DNA from: Kribbella voronezhensis
Lineage (GTDB): Bacteria; Actinomycetota; Actinomycetes; Propionibacteriales; Kribbellaceae
Length of the DNA: 64,000 bases
Direction: 5' to 3'
Assembly (NCBI RefSeq): GCF_004365175.1
Contig: NZ_SOCE01000001.1
Location: forward strand, 5,427,098-5,491,097
A program made the position numbers and the translations under genes. Below are positions 1 through 8,275 of this stretch, piece by piece. The first letter of the stretch is position 1, and each line of letters opens with the position of its first letter. The notes below the pieces were generated by a model. That model made no database searches. It was given only the letters and a program-made list of their open reading frames with translations, and had not been told where the DNA came from.

Positions 1-135
1 GGGCAGCTGGGTGGTGAGAACGGGCGGGGCGTTGCTGGAGATCAGCAGGTCGGCGAGCTCGGGCAAGGTGTTGCTGGGGACCAGCAGGGCGGTGAGGTCG
101 GGGCGGCGGGTGAGCAGGCTCCCAGGGGGCGGCAC
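1..135 (-). CDS. N-terminal fragment of an unidentified protein, cut by the window edge
   Basis: An open frame runs off the left end of the window. A GTG at 135 would open it and about 45 codons are visible. The codons almost all end in G or C and the peptide is leucine- and proline-rich (PDLTALLVPSNTLPELADLL), which is what a real gene here would look like. It would be divergent from the gene at 177, with a 41-base gap between them. No family is recognised and too little is visible to guess a function. The start could also lie at another nearby codon. Confidence 0.35.
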   Translation of the reverse strand, partial: MPPPGSLLTRRPDLTALLVPSNTLPELADLLISSNAPPVLTTQLP

Positions 136-145
136 AGTGCGGCTC

Positions 146-165
146 CTGATGCGAACGCTTATCAG
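146..165. promoter_or_regulatory. imperfect palindrome in a divergent intergenic gap
   Basis: CTGAT and ATCAG flank a 10-base centre that itself contains GCGAACGC. The element lies between the truncated leftward frame and the rightward SRPBCC gene, where a shared operator could sit. The arms are only five bases, so chance is a real possibility. Confidence 0.25.
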
Positions 166-176
166 CGACCGAGCTG

Positions 177-626
177 ATGACTGACGGCGGGCCGTGTCAC
201 GCGGAAGCTTCGGTGGATCTGCCGCTGGAGCCGCAGGCGGCGTGGGACGTGGTGATGGACTGGGATCGCCAGTCGCGCTGGATGCTGTTCACCCGCGTCT
301 GGGCGACCGGGAACGAGGGCCGCGGCGTCGGCGGCGGAGTCGCGGCGCGAACTTCTGTCGGTGGCCTGGGGTTCACTGACGACATGGTCATCACGCACTG
401 GGATCCGCCGCGCGAATGCACGGTGAAACACCTCGGCACCATCGTCCGGGGCACCGGAACGTTCGAGGTCCGGCCCGCGCCGGGCGGTTCCACGTTCGTC
501 TGGTCCGAAGACGTGATCCCGCCACTGGGCCGGCTGGGGCGACTCGCCTGGCCGCTGGTCCAGCCCGGCTTCGAGCTGATGATGCGGATCTCGTTCAAGC
601 GCCTCACGAAGGACCTCGCCCGATGA
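177..626 (+). CDS. SRPBCC (polyketide cyclase/dehydrase-like) family protein
   Basis: This 149-residue protein fits the helix-grip SRPBCC/START-like fold, which binds hydrophobic ligands in a central cavity. The opening (EASVDLPLEPQAAWDVVMDW) and the later strand-rich half with a C-terminal long helix are typical of small actinobacterial members. No catalytic residue can be assigned, so the ligand is unknown. The start at 177 is the first ATG in the frame. Its TGA overlaps the ATG of the following glycosylase gene by four bases, suggesting translational coupling. There is no signal peptide, so it should be cytosolic. Confidence 0.75.
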   Translation: MTDGGPCHAEASVDLPLEPQAAWDVVMDWDRQSRWMLFTRVWATGNEGRGVGGGVAARTSVGGLGFTDDMVITHWDPPRECTVKHLGTIVRGTGTFEVRPAPGGSTFVWSEDVIPPLGRLGRLAWPLVQPGFELMMRISFKRLTKDLAR

Positions 627-1183
627 CGGTGATCGGCCCGGACGGGCAGCCCCGCTGCACCTGGGCGACGTCGGCCCCGGAGTACATCGAATATCACGAC
701 ACCGAGTGGGGCCAGGAAATCCGCGACGATCGCGGGCTGTTCGAGCGGATGACCCTGGAGGGGTTCCAGTCCGGCTTGTCGTGGATCACGATCCTGCGCA
801 AACGGGAGAACTTCCGCAAGGCGTTCGACCACTTCGACCCGCACCTGATCGCGGCGTACGGCGAAGACGACTTCGAGCGGCTGATGGCCGACACCGGCAT
901 CGTCCGCAACCGGTTGAAGATCAACGCGACGATCGCCAACGCCCGCGCCCTGCTGGAGTTGGAAGACGGCGAGCTGACCGAGCTGCTCTGGTCGTTCCAG
1001 CCCGAGAACCGCCCGGCCCCGAAGACGAACGACGACGTCCCGGCCACCACGCCTGAGTCGATCGCGATGTCCAAAGCCCTGAAGAAGAAGGGCTTCGTCT
1101 TCATCGGCCCCACCACGGCCTACGCGCTGATGCAGGCGACCGGCATAGTCAACGACCACCTCGCCGACTGCATCGCCCGCTGA
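623..1183 (+). CDS. tag: DNA-3-methyladenine glycosylase I
   Basis: The 186-residue product carries the Tag family hallmarks: an early RCTWA segment (zinc-ligand cysteine region), YHDTEWG, FERMTLEGFQSGLSW and a C-terminal GIVNDHL. Tag removes 3-methyladenine from alkylated DNA by base excision and belongs to the helix-hairpin-helix superfamily with a structural zinc. The length fits the family (about 180-200). The frame is open further upstream, but the family start is the ATG at 623 that overlaps the previous stop (ATGA). In M. tuberculosis the orthologue (Rv1210) sits next to a DUF3117 gene, as it nearly does here. Confidence 0.93.
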   Translation: MTVIGPDGQPRCTWATSAPEYIEYHDTEWGQEIRDDRGLFERMTLEGFQSGLSWITILRKRENFRKAFDHFDPHLIAAYGEDDFERLMADTGIVRNRLKINATIANARALLELEDGELTELLWSFQPENRPAPKTNDDVPATTPESIAMSKALKKKGFVFIGPTTAYALMQATGIVNDHLADCIAR

Positions 1184-1443
1184 TCCACCCGATCCGCGAG
1201 GAATTCCCGGTAAGCACGCCTGCCATCAAGGCGCCCCGACAGTGCGGTGCTCTCTCGCGTCATCGATGGGGTGAGAGCCAGGAGCCGGTGGGATGGGCGA
1301 GCCGGTTGGGCAGACGAGCCGGCGGGTGGGCGAGTCAGTGCGGTGGGCGAGCTGATGGGGTCGGCGCGACAGGTCACCCGGTCAGCTTGCGCGACCGGGT
1401 GTGCTGCGATGCGTTGTCAGCCGCGACGGAGGAGCGGCGTTTT
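1184..1443. other. 260-base gap with no convincing gene
   Basis: Between the tag stop and the dispersed element at 1444 there is GC-rich sequence with several TGGGCGAG/GAGCCGG-type words between about 1290 and 1350. Short frames exist, but none shows family features. Both flanking genes point into this gap, so a bidirectional terminator would be expected; no clean hairpin with a T-run was seen. Confidence 0.5.
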
Positions 1444-1485
1444 GGGTGGGTGGGAGCGGGCGACGTAGGAACTCGCGTGGGGGAT
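1444..1485. repeat. dispersed 3'-flank element, copy A
   Basis: A 42-base stretch matches 30632-30673 at 37 of 42 positions by eye and shares the 12-mer GGCGACGTAGGA (1459-1470) with the reverse complement of the cluster at 57952-58140. It abuts the stop codon of the leftward enoyl-CoA hydratase gene. Read in the direction of that gene, it has the same orientation relative to the gene as the other copies. Confidence 0.6.
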
Positions 1486-2276
1486 TACTTGCCGTGGAAG
1501 GTTGGTTTTTGTTTGGCTACGAAGGAGGCTACGGCGTTCTTGTGGTCCTCGGTGTCGCCGGTGAGTTGCATCTTCGCCGCCTCGAAGGCGAGGGATTCGG
1601 CCAGCGTGTGCGTTGCTGCGTACCCCAGTGATCGGCGGACCGAGCCGTAGGCGACAGTCGGTCCGTTCGCGAGTTTGGCGGCGAGCTCATCGACGGTGGC
1701 GGCAAGATCGGCGGCCGGTACGACGGTGGTCGCCAGGCCGAGGTCGAGTGCCTCGGAGGCGGGAATGGTGCGGGGGAAGTAGAGGAGTTCGGTCGCGCGG
1801 GCGTGGCCGACGAGCCGGGGGAGCGTCCACGAGATGCCCGTGTCGCAGGACAGGGCGATCCCGGTGAAGGCCAGGTTGAAACCGGCTGTGTCGGCAACGA
1901 TCCGGAAGTCGCACGCGAACGCCATCGACGCGCCGGCTCCGGCGGCGACACCGTTGAGGGCCGCGATCACCGGCTTCGGCATCTCCGCCAGCGCCAGCGC
2001 GATCGGCGCGTAGTGGTCCGGCACGGTGCTCCACAGAGCCTCCGTGTCGTTCGCCTCGAGCAGGCCGATATGCTCCTTCAGATCCTGCCCGACGCAGAAG
2101 GCACGCCCGGTCCCGGTCAGCACGACAACCCGTACGGCGCTGTCGTCGGCGGCCAGCTGGATGGTGTCCCGCAGCGCCACCTTGGTGGCCGTGTCGAGCG
2201 AGTTCATCGCTTCCGGCCGGTTCAGGGTGATCGTGGCGATGCCCTCGGACACGTCGTACAGGACGGAGTCACTCAT
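1485..2276 (-). CDS. enoyl-CoA hydratase/isomerase family protein
   Basis: This 263-residue crotonase-fold enzyme has the ITLNRPEAMNSLD opening, an oxyanion-hole segment around GRAFCVGQDLKE, and the ALNGVAAGAGASMAFACDFRI helix that supplies the second oxyanion amide. Family members hydrate or isomerise acyl-CoA double bonds in the cytosol. The glycine-rich AGAGAS follows the family, but the usual Glu pair of hydratases is not obvious, so isomerase or PaaG/PaaB-like activity is equally possible. It lies 31 bases downstream of a PaaX-type regulator on the same strand, which favours aromatic (phenylacetate-type) catabolism, though no other paa gene is nearby. Confidence 0.88.
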   Translation of the reverse strand: MSDSVLYDVSEGIATITLNRPEAMNSLDTATKVALRDTIQLAADDSAVRVVVLTGTGRAFCVGQDLKEHIGLLEANDTEALWSTVPDHYAPIALALAEMPKPVIAALNGVAAGAGASMAFACDFRIVADTAGFNLAFTGIALSCDTGISWTLPRLVGHARATELLYFPRTIPASEALDLGLATTVVPAADLAATVDELAAKLANGPTVAYGSVRRSLGYAATHTLAESLAFEAAKMQLTGDTEDHKNAVASFVAKQKPTFHGK

Positions 2277-2307
2277 CGTGCCTAGCTCCCAACAGTCGGT
2301 GAGATTT

Positions 2308-3105
2308 TCAGTGAACGGTCAGGCAGTTGTCCACGAAACGCCCGGCCGCGTGGCCCAGCCGATTCGCGTGGAAATCGAAGAATTCGGCCGCCCGGGTGCC
2401 GGCCCAGTCGGCCGGCAGCAACTCGGCCGGCAGCCCCGGATCGAGGAACAGGAACTTGCGCCATTCGTGCACCAGGTTGGACCGGACCGCGAAGGCCTGC
2501 TCGTCGGTCACGTCGGGCCCTGCGCTGTCGGCCAGCGCCTTCGCCTCGTTCAGCCAGCTGTCGTACGACGCGCCGAGTTCGTCCAGCTTCCAGACCCGCC
2601 GAGCGAACTCGACCGCGTCGTCCTCGATGGGGGCCCGGAACCGGTCGGCGGCGATGCCCTCGACGCCGAGGATCTGGTCGACCTCGGTGTCGTTGCGCAG
2701 CCCGACCCAGGCCGCGTCGGACAGCGGAGCCCAACCCAGGAAGGCGAATTGGCTCGCGAGCTGTTCGCGCCGGCGCGCGTTGGGGACCTCGCGGAGAATG
2801 CTCAGATGCCAGGTCCGGTCCCACTCGCCGCTGCCGTCGGAACCGGTCTCGGTGCGGTAGATCCGGGCGGCCGCGTCGTCGAGGCGGCGACGCGCCCGGG
2901 CGGTCAGCGCGTACCCCGGCAGGCCGTCGATCCGGATGGGCTCCAGCCAGCCTTGCCGGACCATCCGGGACACCGCGGTCCGGACGGCCGGCGGATGGAC
3001 TCCCAGCGGCGCGAGCAGCCGGACCAGGGCGGCCACCGGGGCGCGCGCACCACGCGCGCGCAGGTGGTCGCCGTACAGGTCGAAGAGAGCTGAACGGGCG
3101 TGCAC
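2308..3105 (-). CDS. PaaX family transcriptional regulator
   Basis: The protein starts VHARSALFDLYGDHLRARG and carries a winged-helix N-terminus (HPPAVRTAVSRMVRQGWLEP) followed by a long C-terminal domain (WDRTWHLSIL, FAVRSNLVHEWRKFLFLDPGLP), the layout of PaaX repressors that sense phenylacetyl-CoA. The frame is open upstream to a start at 3174, but homologues begin near ARSALFD, so the GTG at 3105 is preferred (265 residues). It probably controls the adjacent enoyl-CoA hydratase gene, 31 bases downstream. The effector here is inferred from the family only. Confidence 0.85.
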   Translation of the reverse strand: MHARSALFDLYGDHLRARGARAPVAALVRLLAPLGVHPPAVRTAVSRMVRQGWLEPIRIDGLPGYALTARARRRLDDAAARIYRTETGSDGSGEWDRTWHLSILREVPNARRREQLASQFAFLGWAPLSDAAWVGLRNDTEVDQILGVEGIAADRFRAPIEDDAVEFARRVWKLDELGASYDSWLNEAKALADSAGPDVTDEQAFAVRSNLVHEWRKFLFLDPGLPAELLPADWAGTRAAEFFDFHANRLGHAAGRFVDNCLTVH

Positions 3106-3284
3106 GAGACCTGAGTCTGCCGTATGGTGCACGGCCTTGGCCTGACATCGGGGATAATGGGTCGCGATACACACTGCGATACGCGCCGACGGCGCATCAC
3201 CGCACGGCGCCGGCGACGGTCCACCGTGTGGTGTCGTCGCTCAAGACCGAAGAGGGCAAGATCCATGAGGGAAGGGGTGCGCGC

Positions 3285-3452
3285 ATGGCGGCGATGAAGC
3301 CGCGGACGGGCGATGGTCCGCTCGAGGTCACCAAGGAGGGCCGCGGGATCGTGATGCGGGTCCCGCTCGAGGGCGGCGGTCGGCTGGTCGTCGAACTGAA
3401 CGCCGACGAGGCGACCGAGCTCGGGAACGCGCTGAAGGCCGTTGTCGGCTGA
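3285..3452 (+). CDS. DUF3117 small conserved actinobacterial protein
   Basis: This 55-residue protein begins MAAMKPRTGDGPLEVTKEGR and is almost invariant across Actinobacteria (Rv1211 in M. tuberculosis). The ATG at 3285 follows GAAGGGG at a suitable distance; a longer frame from 3228 lacks family support. The fold is predicted mostly beta, ending in a short helix (ADEATELGNALKAVV). The function is unknown. Its neighbours tag and glgM/glgC match the mycobacterial order, which supports vertical inheritance of this locus. Confidence 0.92.
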   Translation: MAAMKPRTGDGPLEVTKEGRGIVMRVPLEGGGRLVVELNADEATELGNALKAVVG

Positions 3453-3498
3453 GCCGACTCTCCGGGGTGCATCTGCACGAGCGCACCCGCACAACTCC

Positions 3499-3540
3499 AA
3501 CGACCCCGGTGGGTGCTTTCCGGCACCGGCCGGGGTCGTT
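3499..3540 (+). terminator. strong hairpin downstream of the DUF3117 gene
   Basis: AACGACCCCGG (3499-3509) and CCGGGGTCGTT (3530-3540) are perfect 11-base inverted arms. The loop region holds a second small stem (GGTGC/GCACC). There is no long U-tract, as is common in high-GC actinobacteria. It separates the DUF3117 gene from the aminopeptidase gene that follows. Confidence 0.75.
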
Positions 3541-3598
3541 ACGGTTGGGGCTTGCGTGAAGTCAGTCCGATTTTTGATCAAACTGTGAGGTCGACGAA

Positions 3599-5116
3599 GT
3601 GGCTCGCCGAAGTGCACGCACCGTGTTCCCCGTCCTGCCGGCCGTGGTCTGGCAGCCGGGGCTTCCTGTTCACGGTTCCCGGAGCTGGGTGATCGTGGTC
3701 GGCGAGGCGGGTCTGCCCGCCGCCGCGAAGGAGGCCGGGGAACGCCTCGGGGTCGACCTCGACCGGCTGCTGGAGGTGCAGGAGGCGGCCGGCTTCGGGC
3801 GCGCCGCGGGCAGCACGGCGGCGTACCCGTTGCTGACCGGCGAGGTCGCCGAGGTGCTGCTGGCCGGCGCCGGCGCGGGCACCCCGCGGGACCTGCGACA
3901 CGCCGGTGCCGCGATCGCGCGGTTCGGCCGCGGCAAGGACGAGGTCACCGTGGTGGTTGCCGAGGGCATCGATGATGCCGGGCTGCAGGCGTTCGCCGAG
4001 GGCGTCGTGCTCGGCTCGTTCACGTTCCACCGCAAGACCGTCGACACCGGTAAGCCGGTGGTCGGCCGGATCGAGCTGACCGACGGCACCGACGAGGACC
4101 GCGACGACGCGATCGACCGCGGCCTGGTGGTCGGCCGGACCGGCTGGCTGGCGCGCGAGTTCGCCACCACGCCGTCGAACGAGAAGGACCCCGCCTGGAT
4201 GGCCGCCCGCGCGACGGAGCTGGCCGGTGCCACCGGGCTGGACGTGACGGTGTGGGACGAGAAGCAACTGGCCGCCGACGGGTTCGGCGGAATCCTTGCC
4301 GTCGGCAAGGGATCCGCCCGGCCGCCGCGATTCATCCGCCTCGACTACACCCCGCCGGGCGCGACCGACGACACGCCGTACGTCGTGCTCGTCGGCAAAG
4401 GGATCACCTACGACACCGGCGGTCTGTCACTGAAGCCGCGCGAGGGCATGGTGTCGATGAAGCGGGACATGACCGGCGGCGGCTCGGTGATCGCGACCAT
4501 GTCGGCGCTGCGCGACCTCGGCGCGAAGGTGAAGGTCACCGGCCTGATCTGCTCGGCCGAGAACATGCCGTCGGGTACGGCGTACCGGCCGGACGACGTC
4601 ATCCGGCACTACGGCGGCCGCACCACCGAGGTGAAGAACACCGACGCCGAGGGCCGGCTGGTGCTGGCCGACGGACTCGCGTACGCCGTGAAGGAGCTCG
4701 AGCCGGACGTCATCGTCGACATCGCCACGCTGACCGGCGCGATCAAGGTGTCGCTCGGATCGATGCTGTACGGCGGGTTGTTCGCCACCGACGACGCGCT
4801 CGCGGACAACCTGGCCGATGCGGGCGAGGCCTCCGGCGAGCGGCTCTGGCGGATGCCGTTGCCCGACGAGTACACCGAGCTGATCTCGACGCCGATCGCG
4901 GACTCGGTGAACTCGTCGAAGGGGCCGGGGTCGATCACGGCCGCGTTGTTCCTCAAGGCTTTCGCAGGTGATGTGCCGTGGGCGCACCTCGACTTGTCCA
5001 GCATCGCCGAGTCGCCGGCCGACGCGCTCGAATACACCACCGGCGCCACCGGAGCCGGCGCCCGCCTCCTCACCACCTGGCTCACCGGCGACACCCCCAC
5101 CGCCGGCATCGGCTGA
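3599..5116 (+). CDS. pepA: leucyl aminopeptidase (M17)
   Basis: This 505-residue M17 metallo-aminopeptidase has the two-domain PepA layout: a variable N-terminal domain (1-160) and a conserved catalytic domain. Metal and catalytic landmarks are present: VGKGITYDTGGLSLKP, MKRDMTGGGSV and the signature NTDAEGRLVLADGLAY. Such enzymes release N-terminal residues from peptides as hexamers with two metal ions in the cytosol. It is the first gene after the hairpin at 3499-3540, and the GTG at 3599 opens it. A convergent secreted hydrolase follows with only 11 bases between the stops. Confidence 0.95.
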   Translation: MARRSARTVFPVLPAVVWQPGLPVHGSRSWVIVVGEAGLPAAAKEAGERLGVDLDRLLEVQEAAGFGRAAGSTAAYPLLTGEVAEVLLAGAGAGTPRDLRHAGAAIARFGRGKDEVTVVVAEGIDDAGLQAFAEGVVLGSFTFHRKTVDTGKPVVGRIELTDGTDEDRDDAIDRGLVVGRTGWLAREFATTPSNEKDPAWMAARATELAGATGLDVTVWDEKQLAADGFGGILAVGKGSARPPRFIRLDYTPPGATDDTPYVVLVGKGITYDTGGLSLKPREGMVSMKRDMTGGGSVIATMSALRDLGAKVKVTGLICSAENMPSGTAYRPDDVIRHYGGRTTEVKNTDAEGRLVLADGLAYAVKELEPDVIVDIATLTGAIKVSLGSMLYGGLFATDDALADNLADAGEASGERLWRMPLPDEYTELISTPIADSVNSSKGPGSITAALFLKAFAGDVPWAHLDLSSIAESPADALEYTTGATGAGARLLTTWLTGDTPTAGIG

Positions 5117-5127
5117 GCGGTCCGGGG

Positions 5128-6369
5128 CTAGCCGGCGAAGGCTCGGACGATTTCGGGGTAGGCGGCGAGCGCAGTACCGGAGTGGTTGACCGGTCCCATC
5201 GAGCGGATGGTGACGTGCGCGCCGCGGGAGCGCAGGGCGGCAGCACAGGAGTCGGCGTTGGCCGGGACGACGTCTCGATCGAGAGTGCCGGTGTACATCG
5301 TCACCGGCACTCTTGGCGTCCAGTCGGTGCAGATCCGATCGCCCTCGCGCAGTGTCCGGGCGAAGATCCCGGTGGGGTGCTTCAGTTCAGCCAGGAACGC
5401 GGGCAGGAACAGCTTGTCGGGGCTGTCCGGCAGCTTCCCGGCAATCTCCTCGAAGGGATGGGTCCCATCGAGCAAACCCTCGACGATCTGCGCGTACTGC
5501 GGCTGGAACACCTTCTCCGGGTCGTCGTACAGCCCGATCGTGGACTTCCATGCGGTGACCAGATACGCGAGATACCCCGCCGCGGCGGCACCGTCGACCT
5601 GTCCGTTGAAGACGGCCGGGAACTCGGTCCCGAGGATGTCGTACGGCCCAGCCACCGGCGCCAGGGCGCCGAGCCGGAACGACCCGGCCGCACCGCTCTG
5701 CAAGGCTCGGCCGAAGGCAAGCGTGGCTCGACCGCCCTGGGAGAAGCCCGTCACCGCGACGTCCTTGCGGAACACCACTCCATGCCGCACAGCGAAGCCA
5801 CTCGCGGCGCGAAGCAGATCGACCGAGGACGTCTTTTCGCTGGTCAGATCGAGGTACGGCGGACGTCCCGGGCCCAGCCCGAGTCCCAAGTAGTCCGGCG
5901 CGATCCCGGCCATGCCCGCGCCGGCGAACATCGCGATGGCGGCGCGGTCGGTGCTGTGCGGGTCGATCGTTGCCGCGTCGGCCTTGGTGGTCGAGGTGCC
6001 GTGCAGGTACGCCGCCACGCGCAATGCGCCACGCCTTCCCTCGGGGAGCACGACCAAGCCGCTGGCGGTGGTCGGACGGCCGAAGTGGTCGACGGTTCGG
6101 TAGACGAGGCGGTAGAGCGATACGGCGTACCGGGGGTTCGGGGGATCGACGAAGCCGCTGGTGATGGCGAGTTGGTGCAGTTGGGCCGGGGTGAGGCGGG
6201 CGACGCGGACCGCCGAGACGATCGAGCCCCGGGTCGATGCGACCCGGGTTGACGGCATCTGTTGGTCGGCGGGTGTCTGGTGGACTGGGGCAGCCACGGC
6301 CGCGGTCGGGACCACGACGGCGGTGGCGGCGAGGGAGAAGGCCAGAAGTTTTGTGAGTCGCTGCGTCAT
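5128..6369 (-). CDS. secreted alpha/beta hydrolase of the secretory-lipase type
   Basis: A signal peptide is clear at the start (MTQRLTKLLAFSLAATAVVV, then an AVAA cleavage region). The mature enzyme shows an alpha/beta-hydrolase fold: oxyanion segment VAAYLHGTST, DYLGLGLGPGRPPYL, nucleophile elbow GFSQGG, a candidate acid in GTLDRD and a C-terminal VNHSGT histidine. These fit the LIP-type secretory lipases of actinomycetes (about 400 residues; 413 here). The ATG at 6369 places the charged n-region well; a TTG at 6381 is possible. The substrate is probably an ester or lipid outside the cell. Confidence 0.85.
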   Translation of the reverse strand: MTQRLTKLLAFSLAATAVVVPTAAVAAPVHQTPADQQMPSTRVASTRGSIVSAVRVARLTPAQLHQLAITSGFVDPPNPRYAVSLYRLVYRTVDHFGRPTTASGLVVLPEGRRGALRVAAYLHGTSTTKADAATIDPHSTDRAAIAMFAGAGMAGIAPDYLGLGLGPGRPPYLDLTSEKTSSVDLLRAASGFAVRHGVVFRKDVAVTGFSQGGRATLAFGRALQSGAAGSFRLGALAPVAGPYDILGTEFPAVFNGQVDGAAAAGYLAYLVTAWKSTIGLYDDPEKVFQPQYAQIVEGLLDGTHPFEEIAGKLPDSPDKLFLPAFLAELKHPTGIFARTLREGDRICTDWTPRVPVTMYTGTLDRDVVPANADSCAAALRSRGAHVTIRSMGPVNHSGTALAAYPEIVRAFAG

Positions 6370-6435
6370 GCCCCGACTCAATCGCGCCCGGTCGGTCCGG
6401 ACGAGGGGGCTACAACCTCAGTGAAGGGTGGAGTT

Positions 6436-7596
6436 TCATCCACCCAGCAACGACTGGTAGAGCTCGACCGTGCGGTTCGCGACGGCGTCCCAGCCGAAGT
6501 CGGAGACGGCTCGGGCGCGGCCGGCCTTGCCCATCGCCTCGGCCTTGGCGGGGTCGGCGACCAGTGCGTTGATGCCCTCGGCCAACTGCCGTTCGAAGGT
6601 GGCGATGTCGTTCTCGTCGTACGCGACCAGCGTGCCGGTCACGCCGTCGACGACGACGTCCGGGATGCCGCCGACCGCGCTGGCGACGACGGCTGTCTCG
6701 CAGGCCATCGCCTCCAGGTTGACGATGCCGAGTGGCTCGTAGACCGACGGGCAGCAGAACGCGAGCGCGTGCGTGAGCACCTGACGGACCTCTTCGCGCG
6801 GCAGCATCTCGGAGACGATGAAGACGCCGTCGCGGCTGGCTTTGAGCTCGTCGACCAGCGCGTCCGTTTCCGCCTTCAGCTCGGGAGTGTCGGCGGCGCC
6901 GGCGAGCAGCACGAGTTGCACGGACGGATCCAGTTGCAGCCCGGCGCGCAAGAGATGCGGGACGCCCTTCTGCCGGGTGATGCGGCCGACGAACGTCACG
7001 TACGGCCGGTTCAGGTCGACGCCGAGCCGTTCGAGCACGTTCGTCGAGTGGTCGGGGTGGTAGAAGTCCGAGTCGATGCCGTTGGTGATGATGTGGACCT
7101 TGGCCGGGTCGATCGCCGGGTAGCTCGCGAGGATGTCGTCGCGGGTGGCATTGCTGACCGCGACGACCGCATCGGCTGCCTCGTACGCCGTACGCTCGGC
7201 CCAGCTCGACAAGCGGTACCCACCGCCGAGCTGCTCAGCCTTCCACGGTCGCAGCGGCTCCAGCGAGTGCGCGGTCACCACGTGCGGGATGCCGTAGAGG
7301 AGCTTGGCCCAGTGGCCGGCCATGTTCGCGTACCAGGTGTGCGAGTGGACGAGCTCGGCTGAGGAGACACCGGCGGTCATCGTCAGATCGGTCGAGAGGA
7401 TCCGCAGCGCCGCGTTCGCGTGCGGCATCCGCGGGTCGTCCTCGGAGTGCGCGACCGCGCCCAGCCGTGGTTCACCCATGCAGTGCACCTCGACGTCGAG
7501 CAGCCGACGCAACTCGCGCACCAGAAAGTCCACATGCACCCCCGCCCCGCCGTACACGTCCGGTGGGAACTCCCGCGTCAAGATCGCGACCTTCAT
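6436..7596 (-). CDS. glgM: actinobacterial GT4 glycogen synthase / maltose-1-phosphate synthase
   Basis: This 386-residue GT-B glycosyltransferase starts MKVAILTREFPPDVYGGAGVH, with the donor domain FVGRITRQKGVPHLLRAG and the EPLGIVNLEAMACETAVV segment typical of GT4 retaining enzymes. It matches the actinobacterial GlgA/GlgM type, which in mycobacteria (Rv1212c) uses ADP-glucose and glucose-1-phosphate to make maltose-1-phosphate for GlgE, with some classical glycogen synthase activity. As in mycobacteria it is divergent from glgC, here with one acetyltransferase gene in between. Sequence alone does not separate the two activities. Confidence 0.9.
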   Translation of the reverse strand: MKVAILTREFPPDVYGGAGVHVDFLVRELRRLLDVEVHCMGEPRLGAVAHSEDDPRMPHANAALRILSTDLTMTAGVSSAELVHSHTWYANMAGHWAKLLYGIPHVVTAHSLEPLRPWKAEQLGGGYRLSSWAERTAYEAADAVVAVSNATRDDILASYPAIDPAKVHIITNGIDSDFYHPDHSTNVLERLGVDLNRPYVTFVGRITRQKGVPHLLRAGLQLDPSVQLVLLAGAADTPELKAETDALVDELKASRDGVFIVSEMLPREEVRQVLTHALAFCCPSVYEPLGIVNLEAMACETAVVASAVGGIPDVVVDGVTGTLVAYDENDIATFERQLAEGINALVADPAKAEAMGKAGRARAVSDFGWDAVANRTVELYQSLLGG

Positions 7597-7674
7597 GCCC
7601 CCGACAATAGCCGCGCGACCTTCTTCATGCGGGCGACTCGGGGCGGCCGATCGAGAGCAACCGGTTGCCGGGGT

Positions 7675-8211
7675 TCAGCTCACGTGGGTTGGTACCCAGA
7701 AGCGGAGTTTGCCGTGGCGTTCGTCTTCCAGTTCGCCGCCGGCGGACTCGATGACGCGGCGGGAGGCGATGTTGTCGACGTCGCAGGTGACCAGGGCGGT
7801 GTCGATGCCGAGGCGGGCGGCCCAGGGGAGTGACTCGGTCAGCATCCGGGTCGCGTGGCCCTGGCGTTGGGCTGACGGGCGGACGGTGTAGCCGATGTGG
7901 CCGCCGAGTTCGTGCAGGAGCGGGGTGAGGGTGTGCCGGATCGAGAGGCGGCCGAGCCATTGGTCACCTTCGACGTACCAGAGCATTGTCTGGTGCACCA
8001 GGTCCGGCGGCAGTTCGGTCTCCGGCAGCGCCTCGGCGCGGATCGCCTCGACCAGGGCAGCGAACTCGCTCGCGTCCTCCAGTTCCTCCCGGCTCCACGA
8101 CTGCCAAGCCCCGTGAGCGCCCATCCACCGCTCCTGCTCCGGCTCCAGCTCGTCCCAGGCTTCGAGGAAGGATCGGTGAACGGCGGTAGTCGGTTCGACG
8201 AGTCTGGGCAT
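7675..8211 (-). CDS. GNAT family N-acetyltransferase
   Basis: The 178-residue protein ends in a GNAT acetyl-CoA binding region: HIGYTVRPSAQRQGHATRML (motif A), then DNIASRRVIESAGGE (motif B). The first half, rich in Glu and Trp, resembles the predicted acetyltransferases that begin MPRLVEPTTAVHRSFLEAWDE. The ATG at 8211 is preferred over a GTG at 8229. The acceptor substrate is unknown. It lies between glgM and glgC, with its own start close to the glgC promoter region. Confidence 0.85.
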   Translation of the reverse strand: MPRLVEPTTAVHRSFLEAWDELEPEQERWMGAHGAWQSWSREELEDASEFAALVEAIRAEALPETELPPDLVHQTMLWYVEGDQWLGRLSIRHTLTPLLHELGGHIGYTVRPSAQRQGHATRMLTESLPWAARLGIDTALVTCDVDNIASRRVIESAGGELEDERHGKLRFWVPTHVS

Positions 8212-8275
8212 GCTCACAGTGTCCGACACTCGCGTCCGCCTTATGCAAAGGCCTAACCGAAGCTAAGGTGCGGAC

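Noticed and set aside
197..1159. Long leftward open frame opposite the SRPBCC and tag genes
   Set aside because: It is a GC-rich shadow with no domain; both sense-strand genes are well supported.
1290..1350. Repeated TGGGCGAG words near the tag gene
   Set aside because: Words are short and irregular, within what composition could give.
4978..6252. Long rightward open frame opposite the secreted hydrolase gene
   Set aside because: Composition is Arg/Gly-rich, typical of antisense shadows; the opposite strand encodes a full alpha/beta hydrolase with signal peptide.
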